From: Bacillota bacterium
Lineage (GTDB): Bacteria; Bacillota; Clostridia; Lachnospirales; Lachnospiraceae
DNA length: 8,239 nucleotides
Direction: 5' to 3'
Assembly (NCBI GenBank): GCA_023424995.1
Contig: JAFADH010000134.1
Location: forward strand, 1 to 8,239
Within the stretch, counting starts at the first letter, position 1. Each line of letters begins with the position of its first letter. Shown here in pieces: positions 1 to 5,842 of the stretch. A program made the translations under genes and the position numbers. Below the pieces are notes generated by a model. The model did no database searches and was not told the origin of the DNA. It saw only the letters and a program-made list of their open reading frames with translations.

Positions 1-39
1 ATGTATACTTCATAAGCTGAAAAGGGTAAGGTATAGACA

Positions 40-1524
40 ATGAAGGAAGCAATTAAAATACAGGAAAACGATAATGTGGCAATCGCCTTGAAGGATTTGG
101 CCTCCGGTCAGACGGTCCGGCTTCCGGATGAGGAGGTAATACTCCGGGAGGATATTCCTGCCGGGCATAAATTCGCATTACAGGATATAAATACGGGCCG
201 GCAGGTCATAAAATACGGGCATTCCATCGGCTTGGCAACCGTACCGGTCAAAAAGGGGGATTGGATCCATACCCATAATATAAAGACCGGTCTGGGGGAT
301 ATTCTGGAATACCAGTATGAGCCGGGGAACGAGACCGTTAAGGCAGACGGTGCTTCGGCCTGTTTCCGGGGATACCGCCGGGAGAACGGCAGGGTAGGCA
401 TCCGCAATGAGATATGGATCATACCCACCGTAGGCTGTGTCAATGATATTGCCAGAACGCTGGAGCGGATGGGAAAGGAAATCCTTCCCCCCGAAGTGGA
501 TGAGATTGTTGCTCTGACGCACCCCTATGGCTGCTCCCAATTGGGAGATGACCAGCAAAACACCCAGAAAATACTGTCCGGGCTGGTAAAGCATCCGAAT
601 GCGGCCGCGGTCCTGGTCCTGGGCCTGGGCTGCGAGAACAATAACATCGAGGAGATGAAGAAGCAGATCGGCCCCTATCTGGTGGAACGGGTGAAATTCG
701 TGGTATGTCAGGAATGGGAGGATGAGCTTGAGCAGGGACTGGAATGTCTCAGGGAATTGATCCGGTATGCCTCCCGGTATCAAAGAGAACCGATTCCGGC
801 GGCTGAATTAGTCGTAGGACTCAAATGCGGCGGCTCGGACGGCTTGTCCGGCATTACGGCGAATCCTGCGGTAGGAGCCTTTTCCGATCTTCTCATTGCC
901 CGGGGCGGAACCACAATATTAACGGAGGTCCCGGAGATGTTCGGTGCCGAGACCATTCTGATGAACCGCTGCGCCAATGAAGAATTATTTGAAAAGACGG
1001 TAGCCCTGATCAACGATTTTAAACAATATTACCTGGATTATGACCAGCCGATCTATGAGAATCCGTCTCCCGGCAATAAAAAGGGAGGGATCTCGACCCT
1101 GGAGGATAAATCCCTCGGATGCACCCAGAAATCCGGTAAATCCCCTGTGGAGGGTGTCATACGTTATGGAGAGCAGGTAAGGTCGAAGGGGCTTAACCTG
1201 TTAAGCGGGCCGGGAAATGATATTGTTGCGGCCACCGCCCTGGCAGCAGCCGGAGCCCATATCATACTCTTTACTACCGGAAGAGGCACTCCCTTTGGCT
1301 CGCAGGTGCCGACGGTCAAGATATCCAGCAACACTCCCCTGTACCGGAAGAAAGGAAACTGGATCGACTTTGACGCAGGAAGGCTTGTTACGGATTCTAC
1401 TCTGGAGGAGCTTTCCGGGGAACTGTTCCGGTATGTGCTTGAGGTAGCATCAGGCAGGAAGGTAAAGAGCGAGGAGAACGGATATCGTGACATGGCTATC
1501 TTTAAGCAGGGAGTGACTTTGTAA
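40..1524 (+). CDS. uxaA: Altronate dehydratase (UxaA family, full length)
   Basis: Predicted to dehydrate D-altronate to 2-keto-3-deoxy-D-gluconate in the cytoplasmic galacturonate branch of pectin catabolism. The 494 residues match the usual length of about 495 for E. coli UxaA. Residues 1-90 look like the N-terminal SAF domain, with DWIHTHN at 74-80. From about 105 the galacturonate/altronate dehydratase core follows, with RRENGRVGIRNE (113-124), THPYGCSQLGDD (160-171), GLGCENN (195-201), LKCGGSDGLSGITANPAVG (261-279), SPGNKKGGISTLEDKSLGC (343-361) and TTGRGTPFGS (412-421). The conserved Cys and His in these motifs fit metal binding in the family. The ATG is preceded by a modest AAGG (28-31) eight bases upstream. 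No promoter is visible in the 39 bases before it, so it is probably a distal gene of an operon that starts outside the window, perhaps after a tagaturonate reductase. GarD-type substrate use is the main alternative, but UxaA fits better on length and motifs. Confidence 0.95.
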   Translation: MKEAIKIQENDNVAIALKDLASGQTVRLPDEEVILREDIPAGHKFALQDINTGRQVIKYGHSIGLATVPVKKGDWIHTHNIKTGLGDILEYQYEPGNETVKADGASACFRGYRRENGRVGIRNEIWIIPTVGCVNDIARTLERMGKEILPPEVDEIVALTHPYGCSQLGDDQQNTQKILSGLVKHPNAAAVLVLGLGCENNNIEEMKKQIGPYLVERVKFVVCQEWEDELEQGLECLRELIRYASRYQREPIPAAELVVGLKCGGSDGLSGITANPAVGAFSDLLIARGGTTILTEVPEMFGAETILMNRCANEELFEKTVALINDFKQYYLDYDQPIYENPSPGNKKGGISTLEDKSLGCTQKSGKSPVEGVIRYGEQVRSKGLNLLSGPGNDIVAATALAAAGAHIILFTTGRGTPFGSQVPTVKISSNTPLYRKKGNWIDFDAGRLVTDSTLEELSGELFRYVLEVASGRKVKSEENGYRDMAIFKQGVTL

Positions 1525-1724
1525 TCATATATGGCATTCAAATATGGTATTCAAAAACTTAGGTGCAGTTGCTGCTGTATCGAGGCTTTTGGAGCATGGC
1601 ATATGGAATTGCAGACAAGCTGAATGACCGGCTTTCCGGTGCGCTGTACTGGCTATAAAGGTGGAAATAACGGACGGATTTTTTCTGAAATAAGATGTAA
1701 TGCATAGAATAAAAAGATAAAACA

Positions 1725-1733
1725 TGCTATACT
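1725..1733 (+). promoter_or_regulatory. Possible extended -10 element (TGCTATACT)
   Basis: TG-N-TATACT matches an extended -10 box, with five of six bases of TATAAT. No good -35 hexamer sits 16-18 bases upstream. It lies 220 bases before the next start codon, which would give a long leader, so it is a weaker candidate than the one at 1874. Confidence 0.3.
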
Positions 1734-1788
1734 CCCGGTATGGACTTCGTTCCTGACGGCGCCGTTTTCATCATATATTGATGGGAAC

Positions 1789-1822
1789 TGTGTCCGTTCA
1801 AACGGAAAATGTGTCCGCTCAA
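1789..1822 (+). repeat. 13 bp direct repeat pair, candidate operator
   Basis: TGTGTCCGTTCAA (1789-1801) recurs as TGTGTCCGCTCAA (1810-1822), 12 of 13 bases identical and 21 bp apart, which is two helical turns. The first copy overlaps a palindrome, TCCGTT-CA-AACGGA (1793-1806). The position about 55-90 bases upstream of the extended -10 at 1874 suits an activator or repressor site. Which regulator binds is unknown. Confidence 0.4.
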
Positions 1823-1851
1823 GGTGAAGGATGCTCGCCTGGGAGATTATA

Positions 1852-1902
1852 AGCTTCATGCGGCCGGTTTATTTGTTATAATGAGATGATCTGCATGAAG
1901 TT
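1852..1902. promoter_or_regulatory. Inverted repeat centred on the -10 box
   Basis: CTTCATGC (1854-1861) is exactly reverse-complementary to GCATGAAG (1893-1900). Two further pairs at 1851-1852/1902-1903 extend it past one mismatch. The centre of symmetry is 1877, the first base of the TATAAT box, so a protein or DNA structure using both arms would straddle the promoter. Chance occurrence of an 8 bp inverted repeat is possible. Confidence 0.35.
1874..1882 (+). promoter_or_regulatory. Extended -10 promoter for the TIM-barrel/pectinesterase pair
   Basis: TGTTATAAT is a perfect extended -10 element (TG-N-TATAAT). The -35 position holds only CTTCAT (1854-1859), which is poor, as is tolerated at extended -10 promoters or expected where an activator is needed. 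It would give a leader of roughly 65 bases to the start at 1954. Confidence 0.55.
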
Positions 1903-1937
1903 TTACATTGTTTTATCTTTTTTCCATATCAAATATT

Positions 1938-1944
1938 AAGGAGG
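1938..1944 (+). promoter_or_regulatory. Ribosome binding site AAGGAGG that decides the start
   Basis: A perfect AAGGAGG is followed at once by ATGATGTTTATG. The ATG at 1945 touches the site and the one at 1948 is only 3 bases away, both too close for good initiation. The ATG at 1954 lies 9 bases downstream and is the best start. Confidence 0.8.
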
Positions 1945-1953
1945 ATGATGTTT

Positions 1954-2793
1954 ATGCAGATCGGTATGAGATTACATGATACCATATCCGTGTCACTGGA
2001 AGAACGGCTCAGGCTTATTAAGGAGCAGGGGTTCCAGTGTGCCCATGTAGCCTTGTCCAAGGTGATCAATGAATTCAATGTGGATAACGATGCCTTGACC
2101 CCCGGACTTGCCATGCATCTGAAGAGGCTTTTTGAAAAGCATGAGATTGATTTTGCGGTATTGGGCTGTTATCTGAATTTGGCAAATCCGGATCCGGAAC
2201 AGCTGAGGAGGATTACGGATACCTATAAGGCGCATATTCGTTTTGCCGCTTTATTAGGCGCAGGTGTGGTGGGAACGGAGACAGGCGCTCCCAATGTAAA
2301 TTACCAATTCGAGCCTGCCTGCCACGGTGAGGAAGCGCTTCGGACCTTCATCCGTAATCTGAGGCCCGTAGTGGAATATGCGGAGAAGCTGGGAGTCATC
2401 GTAGCCATTGAACCGGTACGCAGGCATATCGTGTATAATTCCGGAAGAGCCAGACGGGTGCTGGATGAGATCGGCTCACCCAATCTCCAGATAATCTTTG
2501 ATCCGGTGAATATGCTGGATGTGGATAATTATAAGCAGCAGGCGGAGGTTGTGCAGGAAGCGGTCGAATTATTGGGCAGGGATATTGCGGTTATCCATAT
2601 GAAGGATTTCCGGGTGGAGGAGAACTCTCTGATCTCGGTGGCCGCAGGAGAAGGGGAGCTGGATTATCAGCCGGTCGTTAAGTATATCCGAAGGAACAAA
2701 CCCTTCATTCACTGTACCCTGGAGGATACCAAGCCCCATAACGCCGTTAAGGCAAAGGAATATATCGAGGACTTATACAGGAAAGCGGAGTAG
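1954..2793 (+). CDS. Sugar phosphate isomerase/epimerase-type TIM barrel
   Basis: A 279-residue cytoplasmic protein of the xylose isomerase-like (AP endonuclease 2) TIM-barrel superfamily, the group that includes IolE- and YcjR-like proteins. Length is typical. The usual metal-binding residues of the fold are visible at the ends of successive strands, numbered from the 1954 start: Glu153 in VAIEPV, Asp183 in IIFDPVNM, His215 in VIHMKD and Glu257 in CTLEDT. An earlier GTETG segment (107-111) fits the substrate pocket. The longer start at 1945 would add three residues but overlaps the ribosome binding site. It is followed 60 bases later by the pectinesterase, most likely in one transcript, which suggests a role in isomerising a pectin-derived sugar or uronate. 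The real substrate cannot be read from the sequence. Confidence 0.85.
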   Translation: MQIGMRLHDTISVSLEERLRLIKEQGFQCAHVALSKVINEFNVDNDALTPGLAMHLKRLFEKHEIDFAVLGCYLNLANPDPEQLRRITDTYKAHIRFAALLGAGVVGTETGAPNVNYQFEPACHGEEALRTFIRNLRPVVEYAEKLGVIVAIEPVRRHIVYNSGRARRVLDEIGSPNLQIIFDPVNMLDVDNYKQQAEVVQEAVELLGRDIAVIHMKDFRVEENSLISVAAGEGELDYQPVVKYIRRNKPFIHCTLEDTKPHNAVKAKEYIEDLYRKAE

Positions 2794-2853
2794 GATATAA
2801 TTCTGCCGATTCATGCGGAGATTTGAACAGCTTAATGAGAGGATGACAGGATA

Positions 2854-3834
2854 ATGCAAAGGATACATGTGGCCGCTGACGGGAAAGGGGATTGCCGGAG
2901 CCTGGGAGAAGCTCTGCGAATGATATCTCCCGGCAATACCGAACCGGTAACCATTTATCTCCATGAGGGAGTGTATAAGGAAAAGCTGGTTATCGACCGG
3001 CCATATATAACCCTGATCGGGGACGGTGCCGGCAAATCCGTGATTACCTATGATCATTATGCCAGGATGGTGATGCCGGACCTGAGTAACCGGGGGACCT
3101 TTCGAACTCAGACTCTGTTAATACATACCCATGATTTTACTGCAAAGGATTTGACCATTGAGAACAGCTCCGGGTTCGGCAGGGATGTGGGGCAGGCCAT
3201 CGCCCTATATGTGGACGGAGACAGGAACAGCTTTTATCACTGCCGCATACTGGGAAGCCAGGATACTTTGTTTACGGGACCACTTCCGCCCTCCGCCTAT
3301 CAGGCGGGAGGATTTACCGGACCGTTGGAGCACGCACCCAAGATCAACGGAAGGCAATATTATTATCAGTGCTATATCCGGGGAGACGTGGATTTTATCT
3401 TCGGCAGCGCTACTGCTTATTTTGAGGGATGCGAGATATTCTCGCAGAAAACGGATAATGCACCGGCAGCTCCTGACCCGGAGGAACAAAAAATATATGG
3501 ATATATTACAGCAGCTTCCACTCCGGAGGGACAGGAATACGGTTATATCTTCCGTCGCTGCAGGCTAACGGGCGACTGCCCGGCCAACAGCGTATACCTG
3601 GGAAGGCCCTGGAGAAGCTTTGCTAAAACCGTATTCATAGAATGTGAGATGGGTGGACATATACGAAGGGAAGGCTGGCATGACTGGGATAAGAGGGAGG
3701 CCCATTCTACGGTTTTTTATGGCGAATACAAAAGCCGCGGACCCGGTGGAGATCCGGCTGGAAGAGCGGCATTTTCCAGACGGCTGACACAGGAGGCTGC
3801 GGGACAGTTTGCGAAAGAGTGGATTTTGTGGTGA
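2854..3834 (+). CDS. Pectin methylesterase (pectinesterase, CE8), cytosolic type
   Basis: Predicted to hydrolyse methyl esters of galacturonate residues, releasing methanol and free carboxylates. The 326 residues form a right-handed beta-helix enzyme of carbohydrate esterase family 8. All five family motifs are present: GVYKE (39-43), GQAIAL (113-118), SQDTLF (135-140) with the Gln and Asp proton donor, VDFIFG (179-184) with the nucleophilic Asp180, and LGRPW (249-253) with the substrate-binding Arg and Trp. There is no signal peptide, since the chain opens MQRIHVAADGKGD. It should therefore act inside the cell on imported methylated oligogalacturonides rather than on polymeric pectin. The QDTL to DFIFG interval is about 43 residues, longer than the roughly 21 in Dickeya PemA, because of a Pro/Gly-rich insert at about 142-167. 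The ribosome binding site is weak (GAGAGG at 2837-2842 or AGG at 2848). Codon use matches the upstream gene. Confidence 0.93.
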   Translation: MQRIHVAADGKGDCRSLGEALRMISPGNTEPVTIYLHEGVYKEKLVIDRPYITLIGDGAGKSVITYDHYARMVMPDLSNRGTFRTQTLLIHTHDFTAKDLTIENSSGFGRDVGQAIALYVDGDRNSFYHCRILGSQDTLFTGPLPPSAYQAGGFTGPLEHAPKINGRQYYYQCYIRGDVDFIFGSATAYFEGCEIFSQKTDNAPAAPDPEEQKIYGYITAASTPEGQEYGYIFRRCRLTGDCPANSVYLGRPWRSFAKTVFIECEMGGHIRREGWHDWDKREAHSTVFYGEYKSRGPGGDPAGRAAFSRRLTQEAAGQFAKEWILW

Positions 3835-3840
3835 CTTTGT

Positions 3841-3913
3841 ATTATGAAGAAAACCTGTATTATGAAGAAAACTTGTGTTATGAAGAAAACCTGTGATTAT
3901 GAAGAAGACCTGT
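3841..3913 (+). repeat. Four tandem 18-19 bp units
   Basis: Units start at 3841, 3859, 3877 and 3896. The first is ATTATGAAGAAAACCTGT. The others differ from it by one base each (CC to TC in unit 2, A to G at the first base of unit 3, AAAA to AAGA in unit 4), and unit 3 has one extra G at its end. The array begins only 7 bases after the pectinesterase stop codon. Near-identity implies recent slippage or duplication. Confidence 0.9.
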
Positions 3914-3920
3914 GGAAGCA

Positions 3921-4262
3921 TATATTTTGAAGCATGAAGGTAATATTTTGAAGTTTTATAAGAGTATTAATTTAGAATATAAATTCAATTTTGAGAGTAT
4001 ATTTATTAAGCTCAGAAATATACCTATAAGCGTTGAAGAATACGTAATAAACGTTGAAAAATATTTATTGAACGTCGAAAATATGTATTAAGCTTTGGCG
4101 AATATCCATCGAACATTGAAGAATACCCATTGAACATAAAAATATCCATTAAGCTTGGTGAATATCTGTTAAGCCCTGAGAGTATCTGTCAGGCTTTTGA
4201 GTATATCTGTTAAGCCTTGAAGGTATATTCCTGAAGCATTGAAATTGTATTCTTGAAGCTTT
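3921..4262 (+). repeat. Degenerate tandem array with a period of about 21 bp
   Basis: A recurring pattern close to GAATATCYRTTAAGCNTTGA can be followed through this stretch. The anchor TAT/TAC falls at 3923, 3944, 3965, 3998, 4019, 4041, 4062, 4082, 4103, 4124, 4143, 4163, 4183, 4204, 4226 and 4248. Spacings are 19-22 bp apart from one of 33. Individual copies are about 60-80% alike, so this is an old array. It appears to share a TGAAGAA-AYC core with the 18 bp units just upstream. Its function, if any, is unknown. Confidence 0.75.
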
Positions 4263-4270
4263 GAAAGCTT
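4256..4270. promoter_or_regulatory. Perfect palindrome next to the metA -35 box
   Basis: AAGCTTT-G-AAAGCTT is a perfect 15 bp palindrome with a single central base, ending 1 base before the -35 hexamer. It could be an operator or the degraded last unit of the tandem array, whose copies often contain AAGCTTTGA. Confidence 0.35.
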
Positions 4271-4271
4271 G

Positions 4272-4300
4272 TTGATTTCTTTCTGGTATCATGATATGAT
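4272..4300 (+). promoter_or_regulatory. metA promoter (-35 TTGATT, extended -10 TGATATGAT)
   Basis: TTGATT (4272-4277) and TATGAT (4295-4300) are separated by exactly 17 bases, with a TG-N extension at 4292-4294. This is a strong vegetative-type promoter. Transcription would start near 4307, giving a leader of about 48 bases that is too short for a SAM-sensing riboswitch. Confidence 0.75.
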
Positions 4301-4354
4301 TGACCTATTATCCATTCGGGATTAATAAATAATATAAGAAAATGGTGATGAAAA

Positions 4355-5260
4355 ATGCCGATTAAAATTCAAAGCGACTTACCGGCTAAGAGGATTCTGG
4401 AAGATGAGAATATATTCGTGATGGATGAAACCAGAGCCATGCATCAGGATATCCGCCCGCTTAAGATTGCCATTCTGAATCTTATGCCCGTGAAAGAAGA
4501 TACCGAGGTCCAGCTGCTGCGCAGTCTGTCCAATACTCCTCTGCAGGTGGATATTACCTTCTTAACCACAGGAACCTATGTAGGAACCCATACGCCGACC
4601 AGCCACCTGGATCAGTTCTACATGACCTATGAGGATGTGAAGGACCGTAAGTTCGACGGCTTGATTATTACGGGAGCACCGGTGGAGCTGATGGAGTTTG
4701 AAGAGGTGTCCTATTGGGAAGAGCTTAAGAATATTATGGCATGGTCAGTAACCAATGTAACTTCAACACTTCACATCTGTTGGGGTGCCCAGGCCGGTTT
4801 ATATTATCATTATGGAATTAAAAAGGCATCCCTTAATAAGAAGATGTTTGGAATTTTTGAGCATCAGGTGAAGCAGAGAAAAATACCGTTCGTCCGTGGG
4901 TTTGACGATGTATTCTATGCACCCCATTCCAGATATACAACGGTAACAAGGGAGGAAATCGAAAAGCATAAAGACTTGATTATTCTGGCAGAATCAGAAG
5001 AAGCCGGCGTGTTTATCGTAATTAACGGGGATGGAAGGCAGATATTTGTCATGGGCCATCCGGAATACGACCGGATATCACTGGATAAGGAATATAAGCG
5101 TGATATTGCGAAGGGCCTTGAGATCGCACTGCCTAAGAATTATTATCCTGCCGACCAGCCGGAGCTTAAGCCCAACCTGGTATGGAGGGCACATGCCAAT
5201 GCAATGTATACCAATTGGCTTAATTATTATGTATATCAGGTAACACCGTACAATTTATAA
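4355..5260 (+). CDS. metA: Homoserine O-acetyltransferase (MetA/MetAA family)
   Basis: Activates L-homoserine by O-acylation, the committed step of methionine synthesis in the cytoplasm. The 301 residues match the MetA family length, with the class I glutamine amidotransferase-like fold. The catalytic Cys142 lies in LHICWGAQAGLYYHYG, and His235 and Glu237 lie in MGHPEYDR. Residue 111 is Glu (GAPVELMEF). In characterised MetA enzymes Glu at this position goes with acetyl-CoA use and Gly with succinyl-CoA, so acetyl transfer is predicted despite the common name homoserine succinyltransferase. The start at 4355 is supported by GGTGAT (4344-4349), which pairs with the 3' part of the anti-Shine-Dalgarno sequence, 5 bases upstream, and by the family N-terminus MPIKIQSDLPA. 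It stands alone with its own promoter. Confidence 0.95.
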   Translation: MPIKIQSDLPAKRILEDENIFVMDETRAMHQDIRPLKIAILNLMPVKEDTEVQLLRSLSNTPLQVDITFLTTGTYVGTHTPTSHLDQFYMTYEDVKDRKFDGLIITGAPVELMEFEEVSYWEELKNIMAWSVTNVTSTLHICWGAQAGLYYHYGIKKASLNKKMFGIFEHQVKQRKIPFVRGFDDVFYAPHSRYTTVTREEIEKHKDLIILAESEEAGVFIVINGDGRQIFVMGHPEYDRISLDKEYKRDIAKGLEIALPKNYYPADQPELKPNLVWRAHANAMYTNWLNYYVYQVTPYNL

Positions 5261-5364
5261 TAAAGCCCACTGTAAATATGGTGTTTTCGGGGATTGCAGC
5301 GATTTTTCGAAATTTACAAAGGGTTATAGCTTGTTGCAATTTGGTGTAATTTTATTAAGAAATT

Positions 5365-5406
5365 GGCGTAGTAGTGGCGTAGTAAATCAAATTCACCGGC
5401 GTAGTA
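5365..5406 (+). repeat. Three phased GGCGTAGTA repeats
   Basis: Exact 9 bp copies lie at 5365-5373, 5376-5384 and 5398-5406, on spacings of 11 and 22 bp. A degenerate copy (GGTGTAATT) begins at 5343, another 22 bp upstream. All starts are multiples of 11 bp apart, so the copies face the same side of the helix, as protein-binding iterons or integrase arm-type sites do. Confidence 0.7.
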
Positions 5407-5464
5407 AAATTAGTGTATAGATTGAGAAAGAATCTCATCAAAATTGAATGACTGAACATTAGCA

Positions 5465-5500
5465 TAAGGACATTACTTAATAGGTGGTGTCCTTATTTTA
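5465..5500 (+). terminator. Possible intrinsic terminator
   Basis: TAAGGACA (5465-5472) pairs perfectly with TGTCCTTA (5488-5495) around a 15 base loop, followed by TTTTA. The 8 bp stem is modest, the loop long and the T-run short, so termination would be weak. The 3' arm lies inside the 20 bp repeat shared with 6576-6595. Confidence 0.35.
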
Positions 5501-5501
5501 G
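5482..5501 (+). repeat. Left copy of a 20 bp direct repeat flanking the toxin-antitoxin islet
   Basis: AGGTGGTGTCCTTATTTTAG matches the right copy at 6576-6595 (AGGTGGCATCCTTATTTTAG) in 18 of 20 bases. Both copies also have ATTAGC about 11-20 bases upstream and CTAA 2-3 bases downstream. The pair lies 1094 bp apart. Confidence 0.6.
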
Positions 5502-5548
5502 AACTAAAGATGCGATATATAGTATAGATGCTGAAAATATATATTATA

Positions 5549-5598
5549 TTGAATTGGCAATAGAATTGGGCTATGCTACCATATATATATGGATTAGC
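5549..5598 (+). promoter_or_regulatory. Candidate promoter followed by an AT palindrome
   Basis: TTGAAT (5549-5554) and TATGCT (5572-5577) are 17 bases apart, each with four matches to consensus. The likely start point falls in a perfect 14 bp palindrome, CCATATATATATGG (5579-5592), framed by GCTA (5575-5578) and TAGC (5595-5598). The palindrome could be an operator or a 5' hairpin in the transcript of the small ORF at 5632. Confidence 0.4.
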
Positions 5599-5631
5599 GT
5601 TCGTTTATTGAAAATAAATATGGAGGAAACT

Positions 5632-5730
5632 ATGAAAATAGCCAGTTTAGTCGGTCTAATCACTTCAATATTGATGGTAGCAGTTTATTTTAGATGGAAT
5701 TTGAAAAATACACAACAAAGAAAATCTTAA
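5632..5730 (+). CDS. Small single-span membrane peptide (32 aa), possibly truncated
   Basis: ATG is preceded by GGAGG (5622-5626) with a 5 base spacer, the best ribosome binding site in this AT-rich stretch. The peptide has one hydrophobic span at about residues 3-20 (IASLVGLITSILMVAVYF), then a basic polar tail, RWNLKNTQQRKS. That architecture resembles small membrane proteins, including some type I toxins, but similarity of shape is all there is. Removing one A from the AAAA run at 5721-5724 would fuse it to a downstream open frame ending at 5878, giving an 81-residue protein, so it may also be the front half of a frameshifted gene. Not recognised as a known family. Confidence 0.5.
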   Translation: MKIASLVGLITSILMVAVYFRWNLKNTQQRKS

Positions 5731-5842
5731 ATACAATATACTGGCATATATTTATGAGTTTTATCAATCTGCTTATATTATTGATAGACTTTCTGTTCCG
5801 TCATATATAGATGATATCAATGATAATTTTTTTGATCATCCC

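Larger units (their letters stand above)
1525..1944. other. Intergenic region with candidate regulatory sites
   Basis: These 420 bases lie between uxaA and the TIM-barrel gene and hold no gene I can defend. Short open frames near 1531 and 1544 (about 27-30 codons) have no Shine-Dalgarno site. A small ACCGG/CCGGT hairpin at 1627-1640 has no T-run, so it is not a convincing terminator. The second half carries two extended -10 elements, a perfect ACGGCGCCGT palindrome (1756-1765), a 13 bp direct repeat pair and an inverted repeat around the downstream -10. That makes this a likely control region for the next two genes. Confidence 0.6.
3835..4354. other. Gene-free region filled by tandem arrays
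   Basis: These 520 bases between the pectinesterase and metA hold no gene with a start codon and ribosome binding site. A 28-codon frame starting at 3844 merely translates the 18 bp repeats (MKKTC repeated). No intrinsic terminator for the pectinesterase is visible. Nearly all of 3841-4270 is made of short degenerate tandem units, described separately. The last 80 bases hold the metA promoter and leader. No SAM riboswitch or T-box element is seen ahead of metA. Confidence 0.7.
5261..5631. other. AT-rich gene-free region downstream of metA
   Basis: These 371 bases contain no gene. They hold the phased GGCGTAGTA repeats, a stem-loop at 5465-5495, one copy of a 20 bp dispersed repeat and a candidate promoter with an AT palindrome. 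Base composition drops sharply from that of metA, which suggests the edge of acquired DNA. Weak CACTG/TGGTG pairing just after the metA stop followed by TTTT (around 5269-5286) is a poor terminator candidate. Confidence 0.6.

Noticed and set aside
178..783. Long minus-strand ORF (201 codons) opposite uxaA, and similar ones opposite other genes.
   Set aside because: These are antisense shadows of clearly conserved genes and lack domains of their own.
1531..1626. Short open frames of 27-30 codons just after uxaA.
   Set aside because: No ribosome binding site and no recognisable domain.
3844..3930. 28-codon ORF reading MKKTC repeatedly.
   Set aside because: It only translates the 18 bp tandem units and has no ribosome binding site.
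3921..4262. The regularly spaced repeats considered as a CRISPR array.
   Set aside because: Units are contiguous and degenerate with a period of about 21 bp. There are no conserved repeats separated by unique spacers and no cas genes.
5694..5810. 38-codon hydrophobic ORF overlapping the 32-aa peptide in another frame.
   Set aside because: There is no Shine-Dalgarno site before its ATG, and hydrophobic frames are common in AT-rich DNA.
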